A program made the position numbers and the translations under genes. This document shows positions 1 to 9,159 of a stretch of 16,246 nucleotides of DNA, one piece after another. The stretch's first letter is position 1. Every line of letters begins with the position of its first letter. Where the stretch lies: assembly GCA_946478975.1 (NCBI GenBank), contig CAMLEO010000150.1, positions 1 through 16,246 of the forward strand, read 5' to 3'. Below the pieces are notes generated by a model that was not told the origin of the DNA, ran no database searches, and worked only from the letters and a program-made list of their open reading frames with translations. The DNA is from an uncultured Steroidobacter sp. (lineage in GTDB: Bacteria > Pseudomonadota > Gammaproteobacteria > Steroidobacterales > Steroidobacteraceae).

Positions 1-1
1 G

Positions 2-250
2 GCTCTTAACACGCTGACCAGCGTGACGTCGGTGCTGGGCGGCGTCGCGGCCTATTTCTCGATGGCCCACGTGCAGGAAGTGCTGCCGTACGCCATCGCG
101 GTCGCCGCGTCGAGCTTCCTGTACATCGCGGTCGCCGACCTGATCCCCGGCCTGCATCGCAAGGTCGACCCGGGCTCGGGCGTCTGGCAGTTCCTGTATA
201 TCCTGCTCGGCGTCGCAGTTATCTCGGTGAGCCACAGCCTGGCGCACTAA
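2..250 (+). CDS. ZIP-family metal transporter, C-terminal part (partial)
   Basis: The reading frame is open from the window edge, so the N-terminal part lies outside and the GTG at 23 is only an internal codon. The visible 82 residues contain two hydrophobic stretches, roughly [20 protein letters not shown] and a final [21 protein letters not shown]. They flank the polar turn IPGLHRK. The [14 protein letters not shown] pattern followed by a last helix ending almost at the C-terminus is typical of ZIP (SLC39-like) zinc and divalent-cation uptake proteins of the inner membrane. The metal-binding helices IV and V are not in the window, so metal specificity cannot be judged. The gene ends 203 bases before clpB and is probably a separate transcription unit. 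Another small polytopic membrane protein is possible but less likely. Confidence 0.75.
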   Translation, partial: ALNTLTSVTSVLGGVAAYFSMAHVQEVLPYAIAVAASSFLYIAVADLIPGLHRKVDPGSGVWQFLYILLGVAVISVSHSLAH

Positions 251-263
251 AGCTACGCCACAC

Positions 264-293
264 GGTTGAATTTCCCGACCTGATTCCCAGATT
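264..293 (+). promoter_or_regulatory. Candidate sigma-32 (heat-shock) promoter of clpB
   Basis: GGTTGAAT at 264-271 and CCCAGATT at 286-293 are separated by 14 bases. The sigma-32 pattern is roughly CTTGAAA, 11-16 bases, CCCCATNT, so both boxes and the spacing fit well. The site lies about 160 bases upstream of clpB, which is a RpoH target in gammaproteobacteria. Transcription would start near position 300 and leave a leader of about 150 bases. This is recognised by eye and not scored. Confidence 0.5.
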
Positions 294-330
294 GCTGGCA
301 AGTCAGTGCGCGGCGTCGATGTGCCACCGC

Positions 331-435
331 AGGTACATGGACGTACCTCGCCGCCGCAGGCGGCGGCGAGCAGGCAAAAGCCGCGCCTTTTGCCGAGCTC
401 GCGCGAGGGTCGTGGCAGGATGCCCGATCCCTCGC
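331..435 (+). promoter_or_regulatory. Folded clpB leader: four successive hairpins
   Basis: Four inverted repeats lie end to end between the candidate promoter and the ribosome-binding site. (a) AGGTAC 331-336 pairs with 343-348, with loop ATGGAC. (b) CTCGCCGCCG 347-356 pairs with 361-370, with loop CAGG. (c) GGCAAAAG 373-380 pairs with CTTTTGCC 387-394. (d) GCGAGGG 403-409 pairs with 429-435, continued inwards by TCG/CGA and GGCA/TGCC with two single-base bulges and a GGA loop. The last stem ends 6 bases before the AAGGG ribosome-binding site at 442-446. It could be a regulatory leader, or a REP-like intergenic repeat that happens to sit here; the sequence alone does not decide. Confidence 0.55.
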
Positions 436-453
436 ATAAATAAGGGTAATCAC

Positions 454-3036
<2,583 letters not shown>

Positions 3037-3039
3037 AGT

Positions 3040-3067
3040 TTGATCTGGCGTCGCGCGCCACTATGAT
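3040..3067 (+). promoter_or_regulatory. Sigma-70 promoter for the FmdB-like gene
   Basis: TTGATC at 3040-3045 and TATGAT at 3062-3067 have a 16-base spacer and match the consensus at 4 of 6 and 5 of 6 positions. The -35 box starts 4 bases after the clpB stop codon. Transcription would begin near 3074, giving a leader of about 20 bases to the ATG at 3093. The ATG at 3063 falls inside the -10 box, which argues against it as the start codon. Confidence 0.5.
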
Positions 3068-3092
3068 GCCGCGACGTCTTACGAGAACAACC

Positions 3093-3560
3093 ATGCCGTT
3101 TTACGAATACGAATGCAGCAACTGCAAGTTCTACGTCGAGGTCCTGCAGAAAATTTCCGATGAGCCGCTGCGCGACTGCCCGAGCTGCAAAAAGCCGCAG
3201 CTGAAGAAACTGGTGTCGGCCCCGGTGTTCCGCCTCAAAGGTGCCGGCTGGTACGAAACCGACTTCAAGGGCGACAACGAGGGCAAGCGCAATCTCGCCG
3301 ATCGCGAAGAGCCCGCCGGCGCGTCCGAGGACAGCAGCGCCAAGCCCGCGTCCGACTCCAAGGTCGAAAAGGCGGACACCAAGTCGGTATCCAAGCCCGA
3401 GGTGAGCAGCGTCAGCGGCAAGAAAGCCGCCCCCGCCGGCAAGGCTGAATCGAAGGCCAGGCCCAAGGCGCCGGCCAAACCTTCCAAGCCGGCCAAGGCG
3501 CCGTCCAAGCCCGCCAAGAAGTCGGCTCCGGCCAAGAAGAAGGCGGCCAAGCGGCGGTAA
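3093..3560 (+). CDS. FmdB-family zinc-ribbon protein with Lys/Ala/Pro-rich tail
   Basis: The 155-residue product begins [11 protein letters not shown], the signature start of the FmdB/CxxC_CxxC_SSSS small-regulator family. Cys8, Cys11, Cys29 and Cys32 form two CxxC knuckles of a zinc ribbon. Residues from about 75 onward are a low-complexity, strongly basic tail rich in KPAK and KAP repeats, resembling a histone H1 C-terminus and likely able to bind nucleic acid. Only the ribbon is recognised; the cellular role of the family is not established. Placement directly upstream of aspS is common in gammaproteobacteria as I recall. The start at 3093 is preferred over ATG 3063 because the conserved family sequence begins here and 3063 lies in the promoter. 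The gene has its own promoter and ends 145 bases before aspS. Confidence 0.88.
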   Translation: MPFYEYECSNCKFYVEVLQKISDEPLRDCPSCKKPQLKKLVSAPVFRLKGAGWYETDFKGDNEGKRNLADREEPAGASEDSSAKPASDSKVEKADTKSVSKPEVSSVSGKKAAPAGKAESKARPKAPAKPSKPAKAPSKPAKKSAPAKKKAAKRR

Positions 3561-3613
3561 CTCTTGGACTGCCTGGCCGACGGTCGCTGACGCCGGGATT
3601 TCCGCACTCCAGC

Positions 3614-3635
3614 CCCCGGTCCGCCGGACTCGGGG
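3614..3635 (+). terminator. Weak hairpin after the FmdB-like gene
   Basis: CCCCG and GTCC at 3614-3622 pair with GGAC and CGGGG at 3626-3635 around a GCC loop, with T3630 bulged. This is 9 GC-rich base pairs, 54 bases after the stop codon. Only three T residues follow (3640-3642), so it is at best a weak or factor-dependent terminator. Confidence 0.3.
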
Positions 3636-3644
3636 CCGGTTTGC

Positions 3645-3673
3645 TTGCACCCCTCCAGGGGCCTCCGTAACAT
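3645..3673 (+). promoter_or_regulatory. Possible aspS promoter
   Basis: TTGCAC at 3645-3650 and TAACAT at 3668-3673 are 17 bases apart, a correct spacing with moderate matches (3 of 6 and 4 of 6). Transcription would start near 3680, about 26 bases before the aspS ATG. No convincing Shine-Dalgarno sequence precedes that ATG. Confidence 0.35.
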
Positions 3674-3705
3674 CCCGCGCTCCTTACGTTCGAGCCCCGT
3701 TTCCC

Positions 3706-5487
3706 ATGCGCTCCCATTATTGCGGCCAGGTCAACGAATCCCTCATCGGCCAGGAAGTCGGCGTTGCCGGCTGGGTGCACCGTCGCCGTGACCACGGCGG
3801 CGTGATCTTCGTCGACCTGCGCGACCGCGAAGGTCTGCTGCAGATCGTGTTCGACCCGGACGCCAAGAACGTCTTCGCCGACGCCGAGCGCCTGCGCAGC
3901 GAGTTCTGCGTGCGCATCAAAGGCCTCGTGCGTGCTCGTCCCGCCGGCACCGCCAACGCCACGCTGCCCTCCGGCCAGGTCGAGCTGCTCGCGCGCGAGC
4001 TGGAAATCCTGAACCGCTCCGAAACCCCGCCGTTCCATCACGACGAAGTGACCAACGAAGAGCTGCGATTGAAATATCGCTATCTCGACCTGCGTCGCGA
4101 CGTGATGCAAAAGCGCCTGCGCCTGCGCCACCAGGTCACACGCGCCATGCGTGCGTACCTCGACGACAACGGCTTCATGGACATCGAAACACCGATGCTC
4201 ACGAAAGCGACGCCCGAAGGCGCTCGCGACTATCTCGTGCCGAGCCGCACGCATCCCGGCCAGTTCTTCGCGCTCCCGCAGTCGCCGCAGCTGTTCAAGC
4301 AGCTGCTGATGATGGCGGGCTACGATCGTTACTATCAGATCGTTCGCTGCTTCCGCGACGAGGACCTGCGCGCCGAGCGTCAGCCCGAATTCACGCAGCT
4401 CGATATCGAGACCTCGTTCCTGAGCGAAGAACAGATCATGCAGCTGATGGAGAACCTGATCCGTCACCTGTTCAAGAACGTGCTCGGCGACGATCTGCCG
4501 AACCCGTTTCCTCGCATGACTTACGCCGAGGCGATGCGTCGCTACGCGTCCGACAAGCCGGACCTGCGCATTCCGCTGGAGCTGGTCGATGTCGCCGACC
4601 TGGTGAAAGGCTCGGAGTTCAGAGTGTTCTCCGGTCCCGCCGCGAATCCCGAAGGCCGCGTGGTCGCATTGCGCGTGCCTGAAGGCAACACGAAGCTGTC
4701 GCGCAAAGAGATCGACGATTACACGACGTTCGTCGGCCGTTACGGCGCGAAGGGCCTCGCGTATATAAAGGTCAACGAGAAGGCCAAAGGTCGCGATGGA
4801 CTGCAGTCGCCGATTGTCAAAAGCCTCAGCGACGATGCGCTCGCCGGCATCTTGTCTCGCACCGGCGCACAGGACGGGGATCTGATTTTCTTCGGTGCCG
4901 ACGTCGCGAAGGTGGTGAACGATTCCATCGGCGCGTTGCGCATCAAGCTCGGCCACGACCTGAAGCTCGCCAAGACCGGCTGGCATCCGCTGTGGGTGGT
5001 CGACTTCCCGATGTTTGAATGGGATCCCGATGCGAAGCGCTGGGTCGCCCTGCATCATCCGTTCACCGCGCCTCGCCAGGACGACGCCGCAGCCCTGCGC
5101 GCCGATCCGAAGAACGCCATTTCGAAAGGTTATGACATGGTGTTGAACGGCTCCGAAATCGGCGGCGGCTCGGTGCGTATCCATCGCCAGGAAATGCAGT
5201 CCACCGTGTTCGACCTGCTCGGCATCTCGCCGGAAGAAGCGCAGGTGAAATTTGGCTTCCTGCTCGAAGCGCTGAAGTTCGGCACGCCTCCGCACGGTGG
5301 CATCGCGTTCGGCCTCGACCGCATCGTGATGTTCATGGCCGGCACGGATTCGATCCGCGACGTCATCGCGTTCCCGAAGACGCAGACGGCGGCGGACTTG
5401 ATGACCAATGCGCCGACGGCGGTGAGCGAAGATCAGCTCAAAGAGCTGCACATTCGCGTGAAGCTGCCGGTCAAAGTCGAAGGCTGA
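3706..5487 (+). CDS. aspS: Aspartyl-tRNA synthetase, probably non-discriminating
   Basis: This class IIb enzyme activates aspartate with ATP and attaches it to tRNA-Asp in the cytoplasm. The 593-residue product aligns end to end with E. coli AspRS (590). It has an N-terminal OB-fold anticodon-binding domain (about 1-105), motif 2 [14 protein letters not shown] with Arg217, the bacterial insertion (GAD) domain in the middle, and motif 3 GIAFGLDRI with Arg539. In the anticodon domain, E. coli has Leu30 and Lys81; this protein has His30 and Gly81. As I recall, His and Gly at these sites mark the non-discriminating AspRS of Pseudomonas aeruginosa, which also charges tRNA-Asn with Asp for repair by the GatCAB amidotransferase. 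That specificity is inferred; the AspRS identity is certain. The ATG start gives the family start MRSHYCGQV. Confidence 0.97.
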   Translation: MRSHYCGQVNESLIGQEVGVAGWVHRRRDHGGVIFVDLRDREGLLQIVFDPDAKNVFADAERLRSEFCVRIKGLVRARPAGTANATLPSGQVELLARELEILNRSETPPFHHDEVTNEELRLKYRYLDLRRDVMQKRLRLRHQVTRAMRAYLDDNGFMDIETPMLTKATPEGARDYLVPSRTHPGQFFALPQSPQLFKQLLMMAGYDRYYQIVRCFRDEDLRAERQPEFTQLDIETSFLSEEQIMQLMENLIRHLFKNVLGDDLPNPFPRMTYAEAMRRYASDKPDLRIPLELVDVADLVKGSEFRVFSGPAANPEGRVVALRVPEGNTKLSRKEIDDYTTFVGRYGAKGLAYIKVNEKAKGRDGLQSPIVKSLSDDALAGILSRTGAQDGDLIFFGADVAKVVNDSIGALRIKLGHDLKLAKTGWHPLWVVDFPMFEWDPDAKRWVALHHPFTAPRQDDAAALRADPKNAISKGYDMVLNGSEIGGGSVRIHRQEMQSTVFDLLGISPEEAQVKFGFLLEALKFGTPPHGGIAFGLDRIVMFMAGTDSIRDVIAFPKTQTAADLMTNAPTAVSEDQLKELHIRVKLPVKVEG

Positions 5488-5504
5488 CGTTATATTTCTA
5501 TTCG

Positions 5505-5536
5505 GCGGCGCGTGACGCTGACCCGTCGCGCGCCGC
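5505..5536 (+). terminator. Strong hairpin after aspS
   Basis: GCGGCGCG (5505-5512), T and GACG pair with CGTC, G and CGCGCCGC (5524-5536) around the 6-base loop CTGACC. The stem has 13 pairs including one U-G. It starts 17 bases after the aspS stop and ends 21 bases before the next start codon. No T-run follows, so it may protect the aspS mRNA end or act with Rho rather than terminate on its own. Confidence 0.4.
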
Positions 5537-5557
5537 TCGTGTCAGCGGCGACTCAGC

Positions 5558-6025
5558 ATGAGCATCAGGGACGAAAACCCATTTCACGTTCGGGCGCTCG
5601 CGCTGCTGAAGCTTACATATGTCGAGCTGCAGTATTGGCTGGTGGGGCTGCCGCCCGAGACGTACCACCTGCAACAGAGCAGGCACTTCGAACAGCTGGG
5701 CGCCTACCGCAGATCCGCTCATCATTGCCGACGACTGCTCGATCACGGTGAGCACCCCGAAACGCGAGCCCGCCTGGCATTCTGTTGCTCACAGCTCGGC
5801 AACAATCACGATGCAGTTCGTGAGTACCGAAAGGCGGTCGCCGCGTGGGACCATCCTGCGATCGTCCTTGGCCTGGCGCAGGCGGAATTCCGGAGCGGCA
5901 ATACCCAGACCGCGATCGAGTTGCTGAAGCGCGTCCAGCAGTCCGACATGAAAGATCACCTGCAGTACGCGATCGCTGAGCTCGAAAGTGAAATGGCCGC
6001 GGCCGATCGTGCCACTGGATCTTAG
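5558..6025 (+). CDS. Hypothetical TPR-like protein
   Basis: This is a 155-residue soluble, helical, His- and Arg-rich protein with no signal peptide or membrane segment. Residues from about 70 to 135 resemble two TPR helix pairs: a repeat ending LGNNHDAVREYRKAVA, then a second with FRSGNTQTAIELLKRV. The G-x(4)-A-x(3)-Y pattern is recognisable in the first. TPRs bind other proteins, but no partner is evident. The ATG at 5558 lacks a clear Shine-Dalgarno sequence. Only 2 bases separate its stop from the next start at 6028, so it was probably co-transcribed with the damaged gene that follows. No specific family is recognised. Confidence 0.7.
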   Translation: MSIRDENPFHVRALALLKLTYVELQYWLVGLPPETYHLQQSRHFEQLGAYRRSAHHCRRLLDHGEHPETRARLAFCCSQLGNNHDAVREYRKAVAAWDHPAIVLGLAQAEFRSGNTQTAIELLKRVQQSDMKDHLQYAIAELESEMAAADRATGS

Positions 6026-6027
6026 CC

Positions 6028-6376
6028 ATGATCATTTGGCGTATCGGACGGCTGGTTGAGCAGCTGGGCAGTCGCTCGTTGCCGCCGCGAGAGATACTCT
6101 CTTACGCATTATCAAGCGCAGTTCTCGCCTCGCTGGCATTCGTTTTCGCCGACTGGTCGCGGCAGTGGGATCGCGATGACTTCGAAGCGGCCGTCGTTCG
6201 AAGATCTCGACCTGCTTTTCGTCTTTGTCGTCGCATTGTTCTGGTATCGGCTTCAGCGGCACATCGGCTCGGTTGCACGTGCAAGAGCGATCTGATTATT
6301 TCTATTCGCGGGCGCGATCATCGTCGTCTCGAGAAATACGATGCGCTGGAATGATGGTCAGTCCACCCCTCCATGA
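6028..6376 (+). pseudogene. Remnant of a small membrane protein (frameshift plus stop)
   Basis: The start frame reads MIIWRIGRLVEQLG, a polar turn, then a hydrophobic helix near LSSAVLASLAFVFADW. After residue about 55 (position about 6190) it turns into an Arg-rich sequence that runs to a stop at 6354. A different frame takes over at the same place with FEDLDLLFVFVVALFWYRLQ, a clear membrane helix. It meets TGA at 6293-6295 and then continues with another hydrophobic run, LFLFAGAIIVVS, to a stop at 6374-6376. The simplest reading is a three-helix membrane protein broken by one frameshift near 6180-6200 and one nonsense change, possibly TGG to TGA. The intact 108-residue ORF 6028-6354 is the alternative. 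A sequencing error could explain the frameshift but hardly both lesions. Family unknown. Confidence 0.5.
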
Positions 6377-6590
6377 AGGTCTCGATGTGCCCTGCGACCA
6401 GTTCGATGAGTGGTACATATTCGAAGATGCTGGTTCACGCATCCGCGAGTTCGACCGGTTCGTGAATTACGGCAGCTTCAATCTGGCGGATCCCAGTTTC
6501 GTATGTCTATTGGCTGCAATCTCGGCGCTGCGCGAGCGCCAGAAGTCTTGCGTGGCTGACGCGTGGTGTTGGACGGTGACGAAATCATGA
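6351..6590 (+). CDS. Short hypothetical protein, possibly truncated
   Basis: The ORF encodes 79 residues from ATG ATG at 6351/6354. Residues 3-50 look like a real protein, with many acidic and aromatic residues (CDQFDEWYIFEDAG, FDRFVNYGSFNLADP). The last 28 residues become Cys- and Arg-rich and unconvincing. The start overlaps the end of the preceding remnant by 26 bases, as in coupled genes. Near its end, the codons for ADAWCWTVTKS would read ADAW-VLDGDEI with one extra G at about 6567, which hints at a deletion. It could be a small intact protein or the N-terminal piece of a decayed one. No family is assigned. Confidence 0.45.
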   Translation: MMVSPPLHEGLDVPCDQFDEWYIFEDAGSRIREFDRFVNYGSFNLADPSFVCLLAAISALRERQKSCVADAWCWTVTKS

Positions 6591-6958
6591 ATTCCATAAT
6601 CGCAATCCATCCCTACATGACGCAGGGCGTCTGGGTATTCGACGATGCCGCAGTGGGCCTTCGCGAGGAGCCCTTCATCTCCGGCGCGGACACCATCATC
6701 GAGCGCATGGTCGAAAACATTCCAGATGCAAGGGGCGGCTTTACTTTGCTCTTCTCCGGAAATGCCTTCCCCGGCTATCAGCTGGAGTTGGAATGGGTGC
6801 GAGCGGACATGAGCGGCAATTGGTATCGCAGCCAGGCCCTCGGCATGGAAGGCTGGCTATGTCCCGCGCTGCTGAAGTACTTCGAGTCGCCGCCGAGCAA
6901 GCTCTACGCTCAGTTCCGTGCTCGCGTGCTAAACACGCCTGAGAAGACACCGATCTAA
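6587..6958 (+). CDS. DUF6717-like protein of unknown function
   Basis: The 123-residue product begins MNSIIAIHPYMTQGVWVFDD. It contains LREEPFISGADTIIERMV, FTLLFSGNAFPGYQLELEW and GNWYRSQALGMEGWLCPALLKYF, the pattern I recall for the DUF6717 family. It is soluble, rich in Trp and aromatic residues, and has no signal peptide. The function of the family is unknown to me. ATG 6587 is preferred over the in-frame GTG at 6563 because the conserved sequence starts at MNS and a GGACGG purine run lies 10 bases upstream. It overlaps the end of the previous ORF by 4 bases, suggesting coupling. The family name rests on memory and should be confirmed by a profile search. Confidence 0.7.
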   Translation: MNSIIAIHPYMTQGVWVFDDAAVGLREEPFISGADTIIERMVENIPDARGGFTLLFSGNAFPGYQLELEWVRADMSGNWYRSQALGMEGWLCPALLKYFESPPSKLYAQFRARVLNTPEKTPI

Positions 6959-7035
6959 CAGTTGACGCTCCAGACTCGCGCAGATGCTCGATCGTGTGGA
7001 TTGCGGCACGGTACGGGCTGTGACGTCCGGCGTAT

Positions 7036-7053
7036 ACGTTTCCGCGGAAACGT
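7036..7053. promoter_or_regulatory. 18-base perfect palindrome upstream of the SUFU-like gene
   Basis: Positions 7036-7053 read ACGTTTCCGCGGAAACGT, identical to their own reverse complement. Immediately downstream, GTGAC 7052-7056 and GTCAC 7065-7069 form a second inverted repeat around TTCGAA. The pair lies 20-53 bases before the ATG at 7089 and 78 bases after the previous stop. It may be an operator for a dimeric regulator or an mRNA hairpin; no T-run follows. Confidence 0.45.
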
Positions 7054-7088
7054 GACGTTTCGAAGTCACCTCGTTGAGGCCCATTTCC

Positions 7089-7886
7089 ATGACCGGACTC
7101 TGGAAGAAGATATTCTCTGTACTGCCGTGGTTCGCTGCCGGCACCACGACTGCCGCGACCTCGGCTCCGGCAGCAGCCGATGACCAAGCGGATGCTCAGT
7201 GGCAGCAGGTCTATTCCGCTCGTGAGCAGTACTTCGCTGAGCACATCGGCCCGTTCCCCCAGGGCATCCTGAAGATGGGCAACATGATCGGCGTCTGGCC
7301 TGGCGGCGGTCTGTTCGTCATTCCGGCGAAAAAGATCAGCGCCGATGCCTGGGTCTATACAACGTTCGGTTTCACCAACGCCGACATGCCCACAGGCACG
7401 ACGGTCTCCGACGTCGCCACCGAAACAGACGATCAGGGCAGAGTCACAAAGAGCACCGGCACGCTCAAAGCCAGGCCGAAGGCGGAAATTGCCCAGGGGG
7501 CTGCGGGATACGGCTATGAATTGTTGGTACTCGCTCGCGAGCAGGCGGAGTGGCCGTTGTGGATTCTGCAATGGACCGCCAACGCGGAAATTCTCAACGA
7601 CGCGGGCATCCTCGAGCGAGTGAACCAGTACGCCGGCCTCACCATCGAGGGCGTGCAGATCGGCGAGAACGAAAGCGTCAATCTGCTGATCGCCAAAGCT
7701 CGCAAGCCGCTGCCCACCGGCGCCAGCCTGCCGAACGGCAGCATGGACCTGCTGATTGCCACTGTGATTACAGATGAGGAAATGCGCTGGTCGATGGAAC
7801 ATGGCCGCGAAGCGCTGCTCGACAAGCTGGTTGCCGCCGGCGTCGGGCAATTCAGCGTACGCGACAGGGCGTCAGTCGTGCAGTGA
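7089..7886 (+). CDS. Suppressor-of-fused (SUFU)-like protein
   Basis: The 265-residue product has an N-terminal Ala/Thr-rich segment (about 1-35, KKIFSVLPWFAAGTTTAATS) that could be a poor signal or a linker. A globular domain with many Trp, Gly and Ile residues follows. GYGYELLVLAREQAEWPLWI and the end section LIATVITDEEMRWSMEHG resemble bacterial SUFU-domain proteins, which typically have GYGFEL and a late ITDEE element. Bacterial SUFU proteins include immunity proteins to polymorphic toxins, for example YqcF of Bacillus subtilis as I recall. ATG 7089 has GAGG 9 bases upstream; an in-frame TTG at 7074 is less likely. The stop overlaps a possible GTG of the next gene, so the two are probably co-transcribed. 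The SUFU call is moderate, and an immunity role is inference. Confidence 0.55.
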   Translation: MTGLWKKIFSVLPWFAAGTTTAATSAPAAADDQADAQWQQVYSAREQYFAEHIGPFPQGILKMGNMIGVWPGGGLFVIPAKKISADAWVYTTFGFTNADMPTGTTVSDVATETDDQGRVTKSTGTLKARPKAEIAQGAAGYGYELLVLAREQAEWPLWILQWTANAEILNDAGILERVNQYAGLTIEGVQIGENESVNLLIAKARKPLPTGASLPNGSMDLLIATVITDEEMRWSMEHGREALLDKLVAAGVGQFSVRDRASVVQ

Positions 7887-7915
7887 CGGCGAACGGGCGT
7901 GGGAAAGGTGTAGCC

Positions 7916-8542
7916 ATGGGAGTCGTCACCAACATCATCGATGCTCTTCGCCGCTTCGGCAGCGCGACGGAAAAATCCGCGATCGAACGTCAGGACGAGC
8001 AACTGAAGGGCAAGCGTGTGATCGGCCGGCGCCGGCAAGTGGCGCGGAGCGAGCTTGGACAGGCCTCGACGTTTGTCGCGACCACGGAACGGCAGCCGGA
8101 AGTCGTGGTGCCGCTCTCCATCGAGGAGTTGACGCCAATCATCGAGAATGCCGGGTTGGCAGGTGCGTTCGTGCATGCATTTCTCGGTCGAGATCCGAGC
8201 GAAACATTCCTCGATGACCTGGACGACGCCTTCACAGCCTGGTCCGAGGCTGGAGACAAGAAAGGTTACACAAACGAAGCAGTGATCGAGATTCTCGGCG
8301 CCGCCTTTGGTCGTTTTTGTGTCGAGACACTGGGGATGCGATGGATTCGTTTAACGGATGCAGATGGCACGGCCGTCGCCGTTCAAGGCATGCTCAAAGA
8401 TTGCCGCAGCTTTCCGTACCACGCGATTTCAAAGCGAATTCGATCGGGTGAGTACGGGTTCTTCAAAGCGATCTACATTTCTTTACAGGACGCGGCGAAG
8501 CGCGAATGCAAAGCCATCGATCGACCTGACGCGCAAACGTGA
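7916..8542 (+). CDS. DUF3806-like protein
   Basis: This is a 208-residue soluble protein. The first 60 residues are basic and probably flexible. The C-terminal part (about 100-205) contains AVIEILGAAFGRFCVETLGMRW, RLTDADGTAVAVQG, FPYHAISKRIRSGEYGFF and a final ISLQDAA. This matches the arrangement I recall for DUF3806: an LGxxFG helix, a LGMRW strand with an acidic turn, then FPxxxxxKRIxxGExGFF. The family function is unknown to me. ATG 7916 has GGAAAGG 8-14 bases upstream and is preferred to GTG 7883, which overlaps the preceding stop but lacks a good ribosome-binding site. The next gene overlaps or follows within 15 bases. Confidence 0.65.
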   Translation: MGVVTNIIDALRRFGSATEKSAIERQDEQLKGKRVIGRRRQVARSELGQASTFVATTERQPEVVVPLSIEELTPIIENAGLAGAFVHAFLGRDPSETFLDDLDDAFTAWSEAGDKKGYTNEAVIEILGAAFGRFCVETLGMRWIRLTDADGTAVAVQGMLKDCRSFPYHAISKRIRSGEYGFFKAIYISLQDAAKRECKAIDRPDAQT

Positions 8543-8556
8543 CATTGCCTCGAACC

Positions 8557-9114
8557 ATGCGAGCCATTCTGCAACTTCTGATCGCAATCTCGATTTTACT
8601 CTCCGTGTCAGGGCGCGCAGGCGCTTGCTCGTGCCGAAGTGATTCTTCCGCGGAGGCAGTCCAGATCAAGCGTGAGTTCGACAACGCGCGAGTGGTGGTT
8701 GTCGCGAAGCTCGTCTCGGTCAAACAGACATCGGCGGCCGATGCGCCGAGGTACTTGACCGAGGATGCCGAGTTTGTCGTCTTGGAAGTTCTGAAAGGCG
8801 ATGTCGTCAACGGCCAGAAGCTTCGCATCCGATCTCATCTCGGCCCGGGCCCCTGCGGCCGCAGCGCTCAGAACGATCCGGTGTGGCTCGAAGAGGTGGA
8901 GGCTCTTGGTGAGCCTCCGAAGCCAGCCTCGGTTTCCAAAGAGTGGCTGATCTATGGGCTCGGGACGGAGCCGTATGAGTTGTCCCTTTGCGACCGTTCC
9001 ATGCCGCTGAGTCACGGTGGCGCATCCGACCTTCAGCATCTCCGCCGTGCCAGGGCTAGCCAAGTGACGCGTCTCGCAACCTTCTATTCGATGGTCAAGT
9101 CAAAGTCACATTGA
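8557..9114 (+). CDS. Secreted CSC-type (NTR/TIMP-like) protein
   Basis: The 185-residue precursor has a signal peptide at 1-23 (MRAILQLLIAISILLSVSGR, then AGA) with an AxA signal peptidase I site. Cleavage would expose Cys24 in the sequence CSC as the mature N-terminus. The mature part has KLVSV, FVVLEVLKGDVVNGQKLRI, GPC, WLIYGLGTE and LCDRSMPLS, the strand order and four-cysteine layout of netrin/TIMP-type OB-fold domains. In animal TIMPs the free N-terminal Cys chelates the metalloprotease zinc; whether this protein inhibits a protease is unknown. The lipobox is imperfect (AGAC), so lipidation is less likely. A GTG at 8539 overlaps the upstream stop and would add six residues; ATG 8557 gives the more normal signal peptide. 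It probably belongs to the same transcript as 7089 and 7916. Confidence 0.65.
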   Translation: MRAILQLLIAISILLSVSGRAGACSCRSDSSAEAVQIKREFDNARVVVVAKLVSVKQTSAADAPRYLTEDAEFVVLEVLKGDVVNGQKLRIRSHLGPGPCGRSAQNDPVWLEEVEALGEPPKPASVSKEWLIYGLGTEPYELSLCDRSMPLSHGGASDLQHLRRARASQVTRLATFYSMVKSKSH

Positions 9115-9159
9115 ATCCGAGTCGGGCATTCGCTCTCAGCGCTGAGGACAGTTGAATTC

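Noticed and set aside
292..453. In-frame upstream extension of clpB (54 extra codons)
   Set aside because: It translates the hairpin leader, has no ClpB similarity, and ATG 454 has a good ribosome-binding site and the conserved family start.
3412..5451. 679-codon open frame on the - strand across aspS
   Set aside because: It is antisense to a certain gene. Such long frames arise from GC-rich codon bias; the product is His/Arg/Ala-rich without domains.
6959..7088. TTGACG at 6962-6967 as a -35 box for the SUFU-like gene
   Set aside because: No acceptable -10 box is found 16-18 bases downstream.
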